This document shows, piece after piece, positions 8,522 to 16,705 of a DNA stretch of 64,000 nucleotides. A program made the translations under genes and the position numbers. Each line of letters begins with the position of its first letter. The stretch's first letter is position 1. Origin of the DNA: Roseobacter sp. SK209-2-6. Lineage in GTDB: Bacteria; Pseudomonadota; Alphaproteobacteria; Rhodobacterales; Rhodobacteraceae. The notes beneath the pieces are model-generated. The model was not told the origin of the DNA. It did not search any database and saw only the letters and a program-made list of their open reading frames with translations. The stretch lies in assembly GCF_000169455.1 (NCBI RefSeq), contig NZ_AAYC01000012.1, forward strand, positions 62,001 to 126,000, in the 5' to 3' direction.

Positions 8522-10126
8522 ATGAAACTTCAATCTAAGGCAATGCCTTCCTCCGAGGGCTTCAAGCAGAACCGCGAGGCGCACATTGAAGCGCTGGCGC
8601 AGATCAGTGCAGCGGCGGAGGCTGCGCGCTTGGGCGGCGGCGAGAAGTCGCGGGCCCGTCACGAGAGTCGGGGCAAGATGCTGCCGCGTCGGCGGGTGGC
8701 GAACCTCTTGGATCCGGGATCTCCGTTCCTGGAGATCGGAGCGACTGCGGCCCATGCGATGTATGAGGGTGCAGCACCCTCGGCAGGCGTGATTGCGGGC
8801 ATTGGCCGGGTGCACGGGCAAGAGGTCATGGTGGTCTGCAACGACGCCACCGTGAAGGGCGGCACCTACTATCCGATGACGGTCAAGAAACATCTGCGCG
8901 CACAGGAGATTGCTGAGGAAAACCGCCTCCCATGCATCTACCTGGTCGACTCCGGCGGTGCCAACTTGCCGAACCAAGATGAGGTCTTCCCTGACCGTGA
9001 TCACTTTGGCCGCATCTTCTACAATCAGGCGCGGATGTCGGCTAAGGGGATCGCGCAAATCGCCGTTGTCATGGGGTCCTGTACCGCGGGCGGCGCTTAT
9101 GTGCCCGCGATGTCCGATGTCACAATCATCGTGAAGGAACAGGGCACGATCTTCCTGGCTGGCCCGCCGCTGGTCAAGGCCGCCACGGGCGAGGTTGTGA
9201 GCGCCGAGGATCTGGGCGGGGGCGATGTGCATACCCGTCTGTCGGGCGTGGCGGATTATCTGGCCGAGGATGACACCCATGCCCTGGCGCTGGCGCGGTG
9301 CGCGGTGCAGTCGCTGAATATCACCAAGCCGCTGACGGTGAATTGGGCCAGCCCTGAGGAACCGGCCTATGATCCGGAAGAAATCCTGGGCGTGGTGCCC
9401 GGCGACCTGCGCACGCCCTATGACATCCGCGAAGTGATCGCGCGGCTGGTAGATGGCTCGCGTTTTGACGAGTTCAAGCCACGCTTTGGCGAGACGCTGG
9501 TTACCGGCTTTGCCCATGTGAAAGGCTGTCCGGTGGGGATCATCGCCAACAATGGCGTACTGTTTTCGGAAGCGGCCCAGAAAGGCGCGCATTTCGTGGA
9601 ACTGTGTAGCCAGCGCAAGATTCCGCTGGTGTTCTTACAGAATATCACCGGTTTTATGGTGGGGCGGAAATACGAAAACGAAGGCATTGCCCGCCACGGC
9701 GCCAAGATGGTGACGGCGGTGGCCACCACCAATGTGCCAAAGGTAACCATGTTGGTTGGCGGTTCCTTCGGGGCGGGCAACTACGGAATGTCGGGCCGGG
9801 CCTATTCTCCACGTTTCTTGTGGACCTGGCCGAACTCGCGCATCTCGGTGATGGGCGGAGAGCAGGCGGCAGGTGTGCTAGCGACGGTGAAACGGGATGC
9901 CATCGAACGTCAGGGCGGCAGCTGGAGTGCCGAGGAAGAGACGGACTTCAAGCAGCCAACCATCGATATGTTCGAAGAGCAGAGCCACCCGCTCTATGCA
10001 TCCGCGCGCCTGTGGGACGACGGCATCATCGACCCGCGCAAGAGCCGCGATGTTCTGGCGCTCTCGCTCAGTGCTGCCCTGAATGCTCCAATCGAAGACA
10101 CACGCTTTGGCGTGTTCCGGATGTGA
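8522..10126 (+). CDS. mccB: Methylcrotonyl-CoA carboxylase carboxyltransferase (beta) subunit
   Basis: Transfers CO2 from biotin to 3-methylcrotonyl-CoA, giving 3-methylglutaconyl-CoA. From ATG 8522 (preceded by GAAGGACG) it is 534 residues, the normal length. Carboxyltransferase signatures include [20 protein letters not shown] near the N-terminus, [31 protein letters not shown], and the C-terminal half [18 protein letters not shown] with [12 protein letters not shown] and [17 protein letters not shown]. The longer upstream frame overlaps the preceding gene and adds no homologous sequence. It works as a complex with MccA, encoded 455 bp downstream. Confidence 0.96.
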   Translation: MKLQSKAMPSSEGFKQNREAHIEALAQISAAAEAARLGGGEKSRARHESRGKMLPRRRVANLLDPGSPFLEIGATAAHAMYEGAAPSAGVIAGIGRVHGQEVMVVCNDATVKGGTYYPMTVKKHLRAQEIAEENRLPCIYLVDSGGANLPNQDEVFPDRDHFGRIFYNQARMSAKGIAQIAVVMGSCTAGGAYVPAMSDVTIIVKEQGTIFLAGPPLVKAATGEVVSAEDLGGGDVHTRLSGVADYLAEDDTHALALARCAVQSLNITKPLTVNWASPEEPAYDPEEILGVVPGDLRTPYDIREVIARLVDGSRFDEFKPRFGETLVTGFAHVKGCPVGIIANNGVLFSEAAQKGAHFVELCSQRKIPLVFLQNITGFMVGRKYENEGIARHGAKMVTAVATTNVPKVTMLVGGSFGAGNYGMSGRAYSPRFLWTWPNSRISVMGGEQAAGVLATVKRDAIERQGGSWSAEEETDFKQPTIDMFEEQSHPLYASARLWDDGIIDPRKSRDVLALSLSAALNAPIEDTRFGVFRM

Positions 10127-10133
10127 GGGCGAA

Positions 10134-10592
10134 ATGTCAACTTCGTTTGAAATACTTAGTACGGGCTGGAACGCTGACCCCAATGCACCGATGCCCGCTG
10201 CGACAGTTCAGGGGAGGAGCCTTTGGCTGCGGTTTCATCCCAATTCCTTCTCCAACCCATCCCGATTGGCTTCCGGATACTTGTATCTCTGCTTCGGGGA
10301 TTGTCAGCGGTATCGCTTTACGGCCGTAAACGATCATGGCTGGTACCTGGGTCAATGCCGTTTCAGCAAATTGGCCCCGGTTTGGGGCGAGTTGTACGAA
10401 GTTGCAGGCGACATTTTAGAACTTGAAGATCAATCGGCTTGGACCATGGTTCAAGCTGAAGCGACCCCTGCTCGAAATTTCCTGTTTTATTTCAGGGATG
10501 AGGCCTTTGAGTGCACGGCCTCTTCCTGGTCACTTGAAACCGCTGCACCCAGCGGCTTGACGTTTGTGGAGGCTCTCCAAAATGTTCGATAA
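10134..10592 (+). CDS. Hypothetical protein between mccB and mccA
   Basis: 152 residues from ATG 10134, rich in aromatic residues (LWLRFHPNSFSNPSRL, NDHGWYLGQCRFS, NFLFYFRDEAFECTAS). No signal peptide or membrane segment is visible; it looks like a small soluble beta-rich protein. Two Cys occur in CFGDCQRY. I do not recognise a family. It starts 7 bases after mccB ends, and its last 11 bases overlap the start of mccA, so it is embedded in the operon and translationally linked to the biotin subunit. A role in assembling or regulating the carboxylase is possible but only suggested by position. Confidence 0.75.
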   Translation: MSTSFEILSTGWNADPNAPMPAATVQGRSLWLRFHPNSFSNPSRLASGYLYLCFGDCQRYRFTAVNDHGWYLGQCRFSKLAPVWGELYEVAGDILELEDQSAWTMVQAEATPARNFLFYFRDEAFECTASSWSLETAAPSGLTFVEALQNVR

Positions 10593-12525
10593 AATCCTGA
10601 TAGCCAACCGGGGCGAGATCGCTTGCCGTGTGATGGAAACTGCCCGCACAATGGGTGTGAAAACCGTTGCGGTCTATTCTGATGCGGACCGCGAGGCAAA
10701 ACACGTCGCCATGGCGGATGAAGCTTGCCACATTGGGCATGGCCCGGCTCCTGCCGACAGCTATCTGCTGAGAGACGAGATCATTGCCATGGCCAAGGCG
10801 ACCGGTGCACAGGCCATCCACCCAGGCTATGGCTTTCTTTCGGAAAACCCTGAATTTGTGGACGCGGTAGAGGCGGCGGGCCTTACCTTTATTGGACCTT
10901 CGGCGGATGCGATCCGCAAAATGGGCCTGAAAGATGCGGCCAAGGCGCTGATGGAGGAGGCCGGGGTGCCGGTGGTGCCGGGCTATCACGGCGCCAACCA
11001 GGATGCAGGTTTTCTGGCGGAGGAAGCCGGAAAAATCGGCTACCCGGTGCTGATCAAGGCAGTTGCCGGCGGCGGCGGCAAGGGGATGCGACTGGTCGAA
11101 AAGTCAGCGGAGTTCGAAGATGCGCTGCGAAGTGCGCAAGGGGAAGCGACCACGGCCTTTGGCAACCCGGATGTGCTGATCGAGAAATACATTCAACAGC
11201 CACGCCACATCGAAGTGCAGGTCTTTGGTGACGGCACCCATACGGTGCATCTGTTCGAGCGCGACTGTTCGTTGCAGCGCCGCCATCAGAAAGTGATCGA
11301 AGAAGCGCCCGCGCCGGGCATGACTGCAGAGATGCGCGAAGCCATGGGCCATGCGGGCGTGCGTGCGGCTGAGGCCATTGGCTACAAGGGCGCAGGGACG
11401 GTTGAGTTTATCGTCGATGGATCAGAGGGTCTGCGCCCCGACGGGTTCTGGTTCATGGAAATGAACACCCGCCTTCAGGTGGAGCACCCGGTCACCGAAG
11501 CCATCACTGGCATTGATTTGGTGGAATGGCAGCTCCGCGTGGCTTCGGGTGAGACCCTGCCGGCGCAGCAGGGAGAGCTGTCCATCAGCGGCCATGCTTT
11601 TGAAGCGCGTCTTTATGCGGAAGACGTGCCAAAGGGGTTTCTGCCAGCAACTGGCACGCTGACCCATCTGGAGTTTCCGCCCAACTGCCGCGCTGATAGC
11701 GGCGTTCGCGCGGGCGATACCATCAGCCCCTGGTATGATCCGATGATCTCCAAGGTTATTGTCCATGGCCCCACTCGAGAGGTCGCGCTGTCCCGCCTCT
11801 CGCAGGCTTTGGCGGCGACCGAGGTGGGCGGGACTGTTACCAACCTGGCCTTCTTGGGCGCTTTGGCTGCACATGACGGCTTTGCTGCGGGCGATGTGGA
11901 CACGGGGCTTATCGCACGGGATCTGGACCGGCTGACGCAGGCGCCAGAGGTCAGTTTCGAGCATAGGGCCGCCGCCGGAATGCAGGCGTTGGGTCTAGTT
12001 GATCTGGATTGGCATGCGGGCTTCACGCTCTGGTCCGATCTGCGCCGTTCGGTGCATCTCAGCTATCAGGGCGAAGTTTTCGAGGCCACAGTCGAGGTGG
12101 ATGGTGCAGACCGTCAGATCTGGGAGTTTCCTGCATCCCCTGAGGAGCAGGTCTGCGCCAACAGGATTGCTGGCGCCTGGGTGCTCAACGGCCTGTCTTT
12201 GCCGCCGATGTCTCAGGCAGATAATGTCATCACGGTTTATGACGGCTATGGATTGCAGTTCGAGGTGGTTGATCCGCTGGACCGTGACGCGACTGCCGGT
12301 GGGGACAAGAACCTGATTGAGGCACCGATGCCTGGGCTGGTGAAGGCGGTCTTTGCCGAGGCAGGGCTGGCTGTGAAAGAGGGCGATCGGCTGGCCATTC
12401 TGGAAGCCATGAAGATGGAACACTCGCTGCTTGCAGCGCGCGATGGTGTGGTGGCTGAGGTCTTGGCGGTCGATGGTGATCAGGTCGAAGCAGGCGCGGC
12501 TCTAGTGCGTCTGGAAGAGGACTGA
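10582..12525 (+). CDS. mccA: Methylcrotonyl-CoA carboxylase biotin-containing (alpha) subunit
   Basis: ATP-dependent biotin carboxylase fused to a biotin carrier domain, 647 residues. The N-terminal FDKILIANRGEIACRV, the ATP-grasp loop AVAGGGGKGMRLV (about 158-170), FERDCSLQRRHQKVIEEAP and EMNTRLQVEHPVTE are diagnostic. The C-terminal LAILEAMKMEHSLLA contains the biotinylated Lys. ATG 10582 is chosen because GGAGG lies 10 bases upstream; the longer frame adds only six residues. The protein needs BirA, whose gene is at 32023. It forms the carboxylase with MccB. Confidence 0.97.
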   Translation: MFDKILIANRGEIACRVMETARTMGVKTVAVYSDADREAKHVAMADEACHIGHGPAPADSYLLRDEIIAMAKATGAQAIHPGYGFLSENPEFVDAVEAAGLTFIGPSADAIRKMGLKDAAKALMEEAGVPVVPGYHGANQDAGFLAEEAGKIGYPVLIKAVAGGGGKGMRLVEKSAEFEDALRSAQGEATTAFGNPDVLIEKYIQQPRHIEVQVFGDGTHTVHLFERDCSLQRRHQKVIEEAPAPGMTAEMREAMGHAGVRAAEAIGYKGAGTVEFIVDGSEGLRPDGFWFMEMNTRLQVEHPVTEAITGIDLVEWQLRVASGETLPAQQGELSISGHAFEARLYAEDVPKGFLPATGTLTHLEFPPNCRADSGVRAGDTISPWYDPMISKVIVHGPTREVALSRLSQALAATEVGGTVTNLAFLGALAAHDGFAAGDVDTGLIARDLDRLTQAPEVSFEHRAAAGMQALGLVDLDWHAGFTLWSDLRRSVHLSYQGEVFEATVEVDGADRQIWEFPASPEEQVCANRIAGAWVLNGLSLPPMSQADNVITVYDGYGLQFEVVDPLDRDATAGGDKNLIEAPMPGLVKAVFAEAGLAVKEGDRLAILEAMKMEHSLLAARDGVVAEVLAVDGDQVEAGAALVRLEED

Positions 12526-12540
12526 AGCGCTCCACCTAGG

Positions 12541-12564
12541 CGGTGCCCTTTTGGGGCGCCGTTT
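12541..12564 (+). terminator. Stem-loop between mccA and hmgL
   Basis: An 8-bp stem with one G-T pair (12541-12548 with 12554-12561, loop TTTTG) is followed by only three Ts. It may be a weak terminator or an mRNA-stabilising hairpin that lowers expression of the downstream genes rather than ending the operon. Confidence 0.4.
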
Positions 12565-12608
12565 AGAAATTGGGTATTTCTGGCAAAATGAAACAGAGGG
12601 CAGTCGCC

Positions 12609-13463
12609 ATGACGCAGAGGGTTGAGATCTTTGAGATGGGGCCGCGTGACGGGCTTCAGAATGAGAAGCGCGCAATTCCCGTCAAAGAGAAGATTGCCCT
12701 GGTCGACTGCCTGTCTGGCGCCGGGTTCCGCCGCATCGAGGTCGCGAGTTTTGTTTCACCCAAATGGGTGCCGCAGATGGCGGGCAGCGCTGAGGTACTG
12801 GCCGGAATTACCCGAGCGCCCGGTGTGTCCTATGCGGCTCTGACCCCAAATATGCGAGGCTATGAGGATGCGGTTGCGGCAAGGGCTGATGAGATTGCGG
12901 TCTTTGCATCAGCTTCTGAGGGGTTTTCCAAGGCCAATATCAACGCCACAGTTGCCGAGAGTATCGAGCGTTTCAAACCAATTCTGGAAGCAGCCAAGGT
13001 TATCAACCTGCCGGTACGGGGCTATGTTTCTTGCGTGACGGACTGTCCCTTTGACGGGGCAACAGATCCCGGACAGGTGGCCCGGGTTGCTGAAACTCTG
13101 TACCAGCTGGGCTGTTATGAGATCTCGCTGGGCGACACTATCGGGCAGGGGACACCAGAGAGCATCACCAAAATGCTTGCTGCCGTAACGGAACGGGTGC
13201 CGACAGAGAGGCTTGCGGGACACTATCACGATACGGCTGGCCGGGCTTTGGCGAATATCGAGGCATCGCTGGACATGGGGCTCCGGGTTTTTGATGCGGC
13301 GGTTGGAGGACTGGGGGGCTGCCCCTATGCGCCGGGTGCAGCTGGCAATGTTGCGACCGAAGCAGTGCATGTTCGTTTGACAGAGCTTGGTTATGAAACT
13401 GGGTTGGACACCGACGTTCTGTCCAAAGCAGCGGCCATGGCGCGGGCTATGCGGGAGGGCTGA
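12609..13463 (+). CDS. hmgL: Hydroxymethylglutaryl-CoA lyase
   Basis: Cleaves HMG-CoA to acetyl-CoA and acetoacetate, the last step of leucine degradation. The 284-residue TIM-barrel protein has EMGPRDGLQNEK near the N-terminus (Arg and Asp of the active site), the SLGDTIGQGTP segment, HYHDTAGRAL metal-ligand histidines, and the signature GGLGGCPYAPGAAGNVATE carrying the catalytic Cys. ATG 12609 is preferred because AGAGGGCAG sits about 6-14 bases upstream; upstream in-frame ATGs at 12570 and 12588 lack a ribosome site. It ends directly at the start of the P-loop kinase gene. Confidence 0.95.
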   Translation: MTQRVEIFEMGPRDGLQNEKRAIPVKEKIALVDCLSGAGFRRIEVASFVSPKWVPQMAGSAEVLAGITRAPGVSYAALTPNMRGYEDAVAARADEIAVFASASEGFSKANINATVAESIERFKPILEAAKVINLPVRGYVSCVTDCPFDGATDPGQVARVAETLYQLGCYEISLGDTIGQGTPESITKMLAAVTERVPTERLAGHYHDTAGRALANIEASLDMGLRVFDAAVGGLGGCPYAPGAAGNVATEAVHVRLTELGYETGLDTDVLSKAAAMARAMREG

Positions 13464-13994
13464 TTGCCGGTTTTACTTTGCCTGTCTGGTCTCCCGGGCG
13501 CAGGGAAGACCACGATCGCCCGGAAGCTCGCGGAAGAAACCGGCGCGCTATGGCTTTGGCTGGATGAGATCGAGGCCAGGATGCGGCAATCGCATATGCA
13601 GACAGAGGATCTGGCTGATGGCGGTTATGCGGCGGCACAGGCCGTGGCTGGGGGTGCTTTGCGGCAGGGCTATGATGTCATCGCTGATTGCGTCAATCCC
13701 ATAGCGCTGACCCGGCGGAGCTGGCGGAGGGTTTCGCACGAGGCCGGGGCGGCTCATCTGGATGTGGAAGTCTTCTGTTCGGACAAGGAGCTTCACCGCC
13801 AGCGGTTGGAAGGCCGGCGGGTGGATCTGGAAGGCTGGAGCGGACCTGGTTGGCAAGACGTGCAGTCGCGGGAATTTGAACCCTTCGTGGTTGCCGATTT
13901 GGAAATAGACACGGCAAAATGGAGCGTCCGGAGATCCGTTTCGGAACTCGCTCGGGTGCAGGAAGAGAAATCTCGGGAGGCTGAGAGTGTTTGA
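13464..13994 (+). CDS. Small P-loop kinase-like protein
   Basis: 176 residues with an N-terminal Walker A, CLSGLPGAGKTTIARKLAEE (6-25), and LWLWLDEIEARMR as the expected acceptor-region Asp. The general form resembles AAA_33/adenylylsulfate-kinase-like or zeta-type small-molecule kinases: a P-loop, a DxxE segment and a variable lid (about 110-150, QRLEGRRVDLEGW). The substrate is unknown. The start is a TTG that immediately follows the hmgL stop, and the gene overlaps the hydratase gene by 8 bases, so it is translated as part of the leucine operon. The start codon is uncertain. Confidence 0.75.
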   Translation: MPVLLCLSGLPGAGKTTIARKLAEETGALWLWLDEIEARMRQSHMQTEDLADGGYAAAQAVAGGALRQGYDVIADCVNPIALTRRSWRRVSHEAGAAHLDVEVFCSDKELHRQRLEGRRVDLEGWSGPGWQDVQSREFEPFVVADLEIDTAKWSVRRSVSELARVQEEKSREAESV

Positions 13995-14769
13995 AACGAT
14001 TGAAGTAACCACAGATGAGCGCGGGATCGCGACGTTGATGCTGAACCGGCCGGAGAAGCACAATGCCATGTCCGGCGCCATGCTCTTGGAGCTGAAACAG
14101 GCAGCGGAGCAGCTGGCGGCGGATGATGGCATCCGCGTGGTGGTGCTGACTGGCGCGGGCAAGAGTTTCTGCGCTGGCGGCGATCTGGGCTGGATGCAGC
14201 AGCAGATGGCGGCGGACGCGGAAACCCGTGGGCGCGAGGCCCGGGTGCTGGCGGAGGCTTTGATGCTACTCAATACTCTGCCGAAGCCCCTTGTCGGGGC
14301 GCTGCAGGGGAATGCCTTTGGAGGTGGCGTAGGGATGGCCTCGGTCTGTGACGTGGCAATCGGGGCTGATCATTTGAAGATGGGGCTGACTGAAACCAAG
14401 CTGGGTTTGATACCGGCCACAATTGGCCCCTATGTGTTGGCCCGCATGGGGGAGGCAAAGGCGCGCCGTGTCTTTATGTCCGCGCGATTGTTTGGAGCAG
14501 CGGAGGCGGTGGAGCTGGGGCTCTTGACCAAAGCGGTTCCAGCAGAGGATCTGGCCGCTGCGGTTGAGGCTGAGGTTGCTCCTTACCTGTCATGCGCGCC
14601 GGGCGCTGTCGCGGCTGCGAAGAAACTGACCCGGGACCTTGGGCCCAGGCTGGATGATGCGGTAATCGATATGACGATCCAGGCCCTGGTTGACCGTTGG
14701 GAAGGGGAGGAGGCCCGCGAAGGAATCGAAGCCTTCTTTGCCAAACGCAAACCAGCCTGGCAGGGCTGA
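13987..14769 (+). CDS. liuC: Enoyl-CoA hydratase family, probable methylglutaconyl-CoA hydratase
   Basis: Crotonase-fold enzyme, 260 residues from GTG. It has LNRPEKHNAMSGAMLLEL, the oxyanion-hole segments GAGKSFCAGGDLGWM (51-65) and GNAFGGGVGMASVCD, and TETKLGLIPATIGPYV. Operon position between hmgL and the operon terminator identifies it as the enzyme that hydrates 3-methylglutaconyl-CoA to HMG-CoA, completing the pathway from isovaleryl-CoA. CGGGAGG is 7-13 bases before the start. No biochemical distinction from other short-chain hydratases can be made from sequence alone. Confidence 0.9.
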   Translation: MFETIEVTTDERGIATLMLNRPEKHNAMSGAMLLELKQAAEQLAADDGIRVVVLTGAGKSFCAGGDLGWMQQQMAADAETRGREARVLAEALMLLNTLPKPLVGALQGNAFGGGVGMASVCDVAIGADHLKMGLTETKLGLIPATIGPYVLARMGEAKARRVFMSARLFGAAEAVELGLLTKAVPAEDLAAAVEAEVAPYLSCAPGAVAAAKKLTRDLGPRLDDAVIDMTIQALVDRWEGEEAREGIEAFFAKRKPAWQG

Positions 14770-14801
14770 ATTAACCAAGATTTTACTTGTATCTTTAGTG
14801 A

Positions 14802-14832
14802 GGCGCCGCAGAAAAAATGCGGTGCCTTTCTT
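14802..14832 (+). terminator. Rho-independent terminator of the leucine operon
   Basis: A 9-bp stem with one G-T pair (14802-14810 with 14818-14826, A-rich loop) is followed by TTTCTTT. It closes the ivd-liuC operon, 30 bp after the hydratase stop. Confidence 0.85.
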
Positions 14833-14936
14833 TATGAAAATAATAGGAAATTAATCCTGCACTGCGCAAATGCCGCGAAGTGATGCCGCTTGGTCGCGCC
14901 TTTTGCAGAAAGCCACATTCTTGAGTAATGGCTTGG

Positions 14937-14965
14937 TTGACGCTGAGAGGGCGCAAGAGTAGACA
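14937..14965 (+). promoter_or_regulatory. Candidate nuo operon promoter
   Basis: TTGACG at 14937-14942 and TAGACA at 14960-14965 are 17 bp apart, about 65 bp before the nuoA start. The -10 match is partial. Downstream, GTCAA at 14975-14979 and TTGAC at 14988-14992 form an inverted repeat, and GCGCGC repeats around 14994-15014 could form a leader hairpin before the GGAAAGGAG ribosome site. Confidence 0.35.
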
Positions 14966-15030
14966 CAGGGCCAAGTCAACACGCCAATTGACGGCGCGCG
15001 AGAATCTGCGCGCTCGGAAAGGAGCCACTC

Positions 15031-15396
15031 GTGGAAGAGATGTTGCGGGAATACCTCCCGATCCTCGTGTTTCTGGCAGTCGCCGCTGGTTTGGGAATTG
15101 TCCTTATTTTAGCGGCTGTTGTCCTTGCCGTTCGCAATCCAGACCCAGAAAAAGTCAGCGCCTATGAATGCGGGTTCAACGCATTTGACGATGCCCGCAT
15201 GAAGTTCGATGTCCGTTTTTACCTGGTCTCGATTCTTTTTATCATCTTTGACCTTGAAATTGCTTTCCTCTTTCCCTGGGCCGTCGGTTTTCAGGACATG
15301 AGCGACACAGGATTCTGGTCGATGATGGTCTTCCTGGCCGTGCTGACAATCGGCTTTGCTTATGAGTGGAAAAAGGGAGCTCTGGAATGGGAGTGA
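15031..15396 (+). CDS. nuoA: NADH-quinone oxidoreductase subunit A
   Basis: Membrane subunit of proton-pumping complex I at the junction of the membrane and peripheral arms. 121 residues from GTG, with GGAAAGGAG 7-15 bases upstream. Three hydrophobic spans are visible (about 10-35, 66-88, 95-115). The conserved loop [20 protein letters not shown] lies between spans 1 and 2 and contains the Cys that reports the active/deactive state in mitochondrial ND3. First gene of a 20-gene operon; its end overlaps the start of nuoB. Confidence 0.97.
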   Translation: MEEMLREYLPILVFLAVAAGLGIVLILAAVVLAVRNPDPEKVSAYECGFNAFDDARMKFDVRFYLVSILFIIFDLEIAFLFPWAVGFQDMSDTGFWSMMVFLAVLTIGFAYEWKKGALEWE

Positions 15397-15920
15397 TGAC
15401 CGGAGCAAACACCGCTGGTGTGGACAAGGAAGTTGTCACCCAGGCCATCAATGCCGAGCTGCAGGACAAAGGGTTTCTGCTCACCTCTGCTGAAGATATC
15501 ATCAACTGGGCGCGCACGGGTTCGCTGCACTGGATGACTTTTGGTCTGGCCTGTTGTGCGGTGGAGATGATGCATACTTCGATGCCGCGCTACGATGCCG
15601 AGCGTTTTGGCATTGCACCACGCGCCTCTCCACGCCAGTCAGATGTGATGATCGTGGCCGGAACCCTGACCAACAAAATGGCGCCCGCTCTGCGTAAAGT
15701 CTACGACCAGATGCCAGAGCCGCGCTATGTGATTTCCATGGGGTCCTGCGCAAATGGCGGTGGTTATTATCACTATAGTTACTCCGTGGTGCGTGGCTGC
15801 GACCGGGTTGTTCCGGTGGATGTCTATGTCCCAGGTTGCCCACCGACAGCAGAGGCCCTGCTCTACGGGCTGATGCAGCTACAGCGTAAGATCCGCCGTA
15901 CCGGCACTCTGGTTCGCTAA
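15387..15920 (+). CDS. nuoB: NADH-quinone oxidoreductase subunit B
   Basis: Peripheral-arm subunit that carries the terminal iron-sulfur cluster N2, the electron donor to quinone. 177 residues. The ligand pattern is intact: two adjacent Cys in [11 protein letters not shown], a third in [12 protein letters not shown] and a fourth in [16 protein letters not shown] 15387 overlaps nuoA by 10 bases and has AAAGGGAGC at a suitable distance; a second ATG at 15396 would remove only MGV. The N-terminal 20 residues ([13 protein letters not shown]) are a variable alphaproteobacterial extension. Confidence 0.97.
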   Translation: MGVMTGANTAGVDKEVVTQAINAELQDKGFLLTSAEDIINWARTGSLHWMTFGLACCAVEMMHTSMPRYDAERFGIAPRASPRQSDVMIVAGTLTNKMAPALRKVYDQMPEPRYVISMGSCANGGGYYHYSYSVVRGCDRVVPVDVYVPGCPPTAEALLYGLMQLQRKIRRTGTLVR

Positions 15921-15940
15921 GCGTCTTGCGGGAGGAAAAA

Positions 15941-16552
15941 ATGACTGAATCACTGCAAGAACCCCTGCGCGAACTTGGGGCCCAGATCGAAGCCAAGCGC
16001 CCGGATTGCGTTTTGTCCTGGGATGTTTCTTTTGGCGAGTTGAATGTCGATGTCGCCCCGGCCAACATCGCGGAATTCGTAGAATTCCTGAAGACCGATA
16101 GCAGCTGCAAGTTCTCTAGCCTGGTAGATGTGACTGCGGTTGATTACCCCGAACGCGCCAAGCGTTTTGATGTGGTCTATCACTTCCTGTCCATGTATCG
16201 AAACCAGCGTATTCGTCTGCGGGTCTCCATCCGTGAAGACGACATGGTGCCCTCGATCGTTGATGTACATCCCTCGGCCAATTGGTTTGAGCGCGAAGTC
16301 TTTGATATGTTCGGTATCCTGTTCTCTGGCCACCCGGATTTGCGCCGCATCCTGACCGACTATGGCTTCCGCGGCTACCCGCTGCGCAAGGATTTCCCGA
16401 CCACTGGTTACACCGAGGTGCGCTATGACGAGGCCGAAAAGCGCGTCGTCTATGAGCCGGTGAACCTGGTGCAGGAATACCGTCAGTTTGACTTTATGTC
16501 TCCCTGGGAGGGTGCCGAATACATCCTGCCGGGTGATGAGAAAGGCGAATAA
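15941..16552 (+). CDS. nuoC: NADH-quinone oxidoreductase subunit C
   Basis: 30-kDa-type peripheral-arm subunit, 203 residues, separate from NuoD (not fused as in enterobacteria). The signature ERE(V)[23 protein letters not shown] and the C-terminal [11 protein letters not shown] are present. ATG 15941 is supported by GGGAGGAAAAA directly upstream; the longer frame starting 15926 would place the ribosome site inside the gene. A 12-bp gap separates it from a tiny membrane-protein gene before nuoD. Confidence 0.96.
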   Translation: MTESLQEPLRELGAQIEAKRPDCVLSWDVSFGELNVDVAPANIAEFVEFLKTDSSCKFSSLVDVTAVDYPERAKRFDVVYHFLSMYRNQRIRLRVSIREDDMVPSIVDVHPSANWFEREVFDMFGILFSGHPDLRRILTDYGFRGYPLRKDFPTTGYTEVRYDEAEKRVVYEPVNLVQEYRQFDFMSPWEGAEYILPGDEKGE

Positions 16553-16564
16553 GGATGCCTCAAA

Positions 16565-16705
16565 ATGGAAAATTCCGAGAGCTGGGCGCAGACTGGGCAG
16601 TACGTGGGGGCAGGGCTAGCCGCTTTGCTTCAAGTGGCTGTTTTGTTGGGCATTGTGTACTTAGTTGTTCGAATGTTTCGAAAGCGCGGTGGGGGGAGTA
16701 AATGA
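16565..16705 (+). CDS. 46-residue single-span membrane protein between nuoC and nuoD
   Basis: An ORF of 47 codons with ATG at 16565. The polar N-terminus [17 protein letters not shown] is followed by a hydrophobic stretch of about 20 residues ([20 protein letters not shown]) and a basic tail FRKRGGGSK, so by the positive-inside rule it should be a single transmembrane helix with a cytoplasmic C-terminus. Its stop overlaps the nuoD start (ATGA, ATG 16702), the coupling seen elsewhere in this operon. There is no strong ribosome site (AAGGATGCCTCAAA). It fills the entire nuoC-nuoD gap. I do not recognise a family; the position suggests a complex I accessory or assembly role. Confidence 0.65.
   Translation: MENSESWAQTGQYVGAGLAALLQVAVLLGIVYLVVRMFRKRGGGSK

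Noticed and set aside
8483-9592. 369-residue antisense frame over mccB
   Set aside because: Shadow of mccB; low-complexity basic composition and no ribosome site that stands out.
14771-14785. TTAA-N7-TTTA after the hydratase gene as a CtrA site
   Set aside because: One half is imperfect and the site lies before a terminator at the end of an operon.
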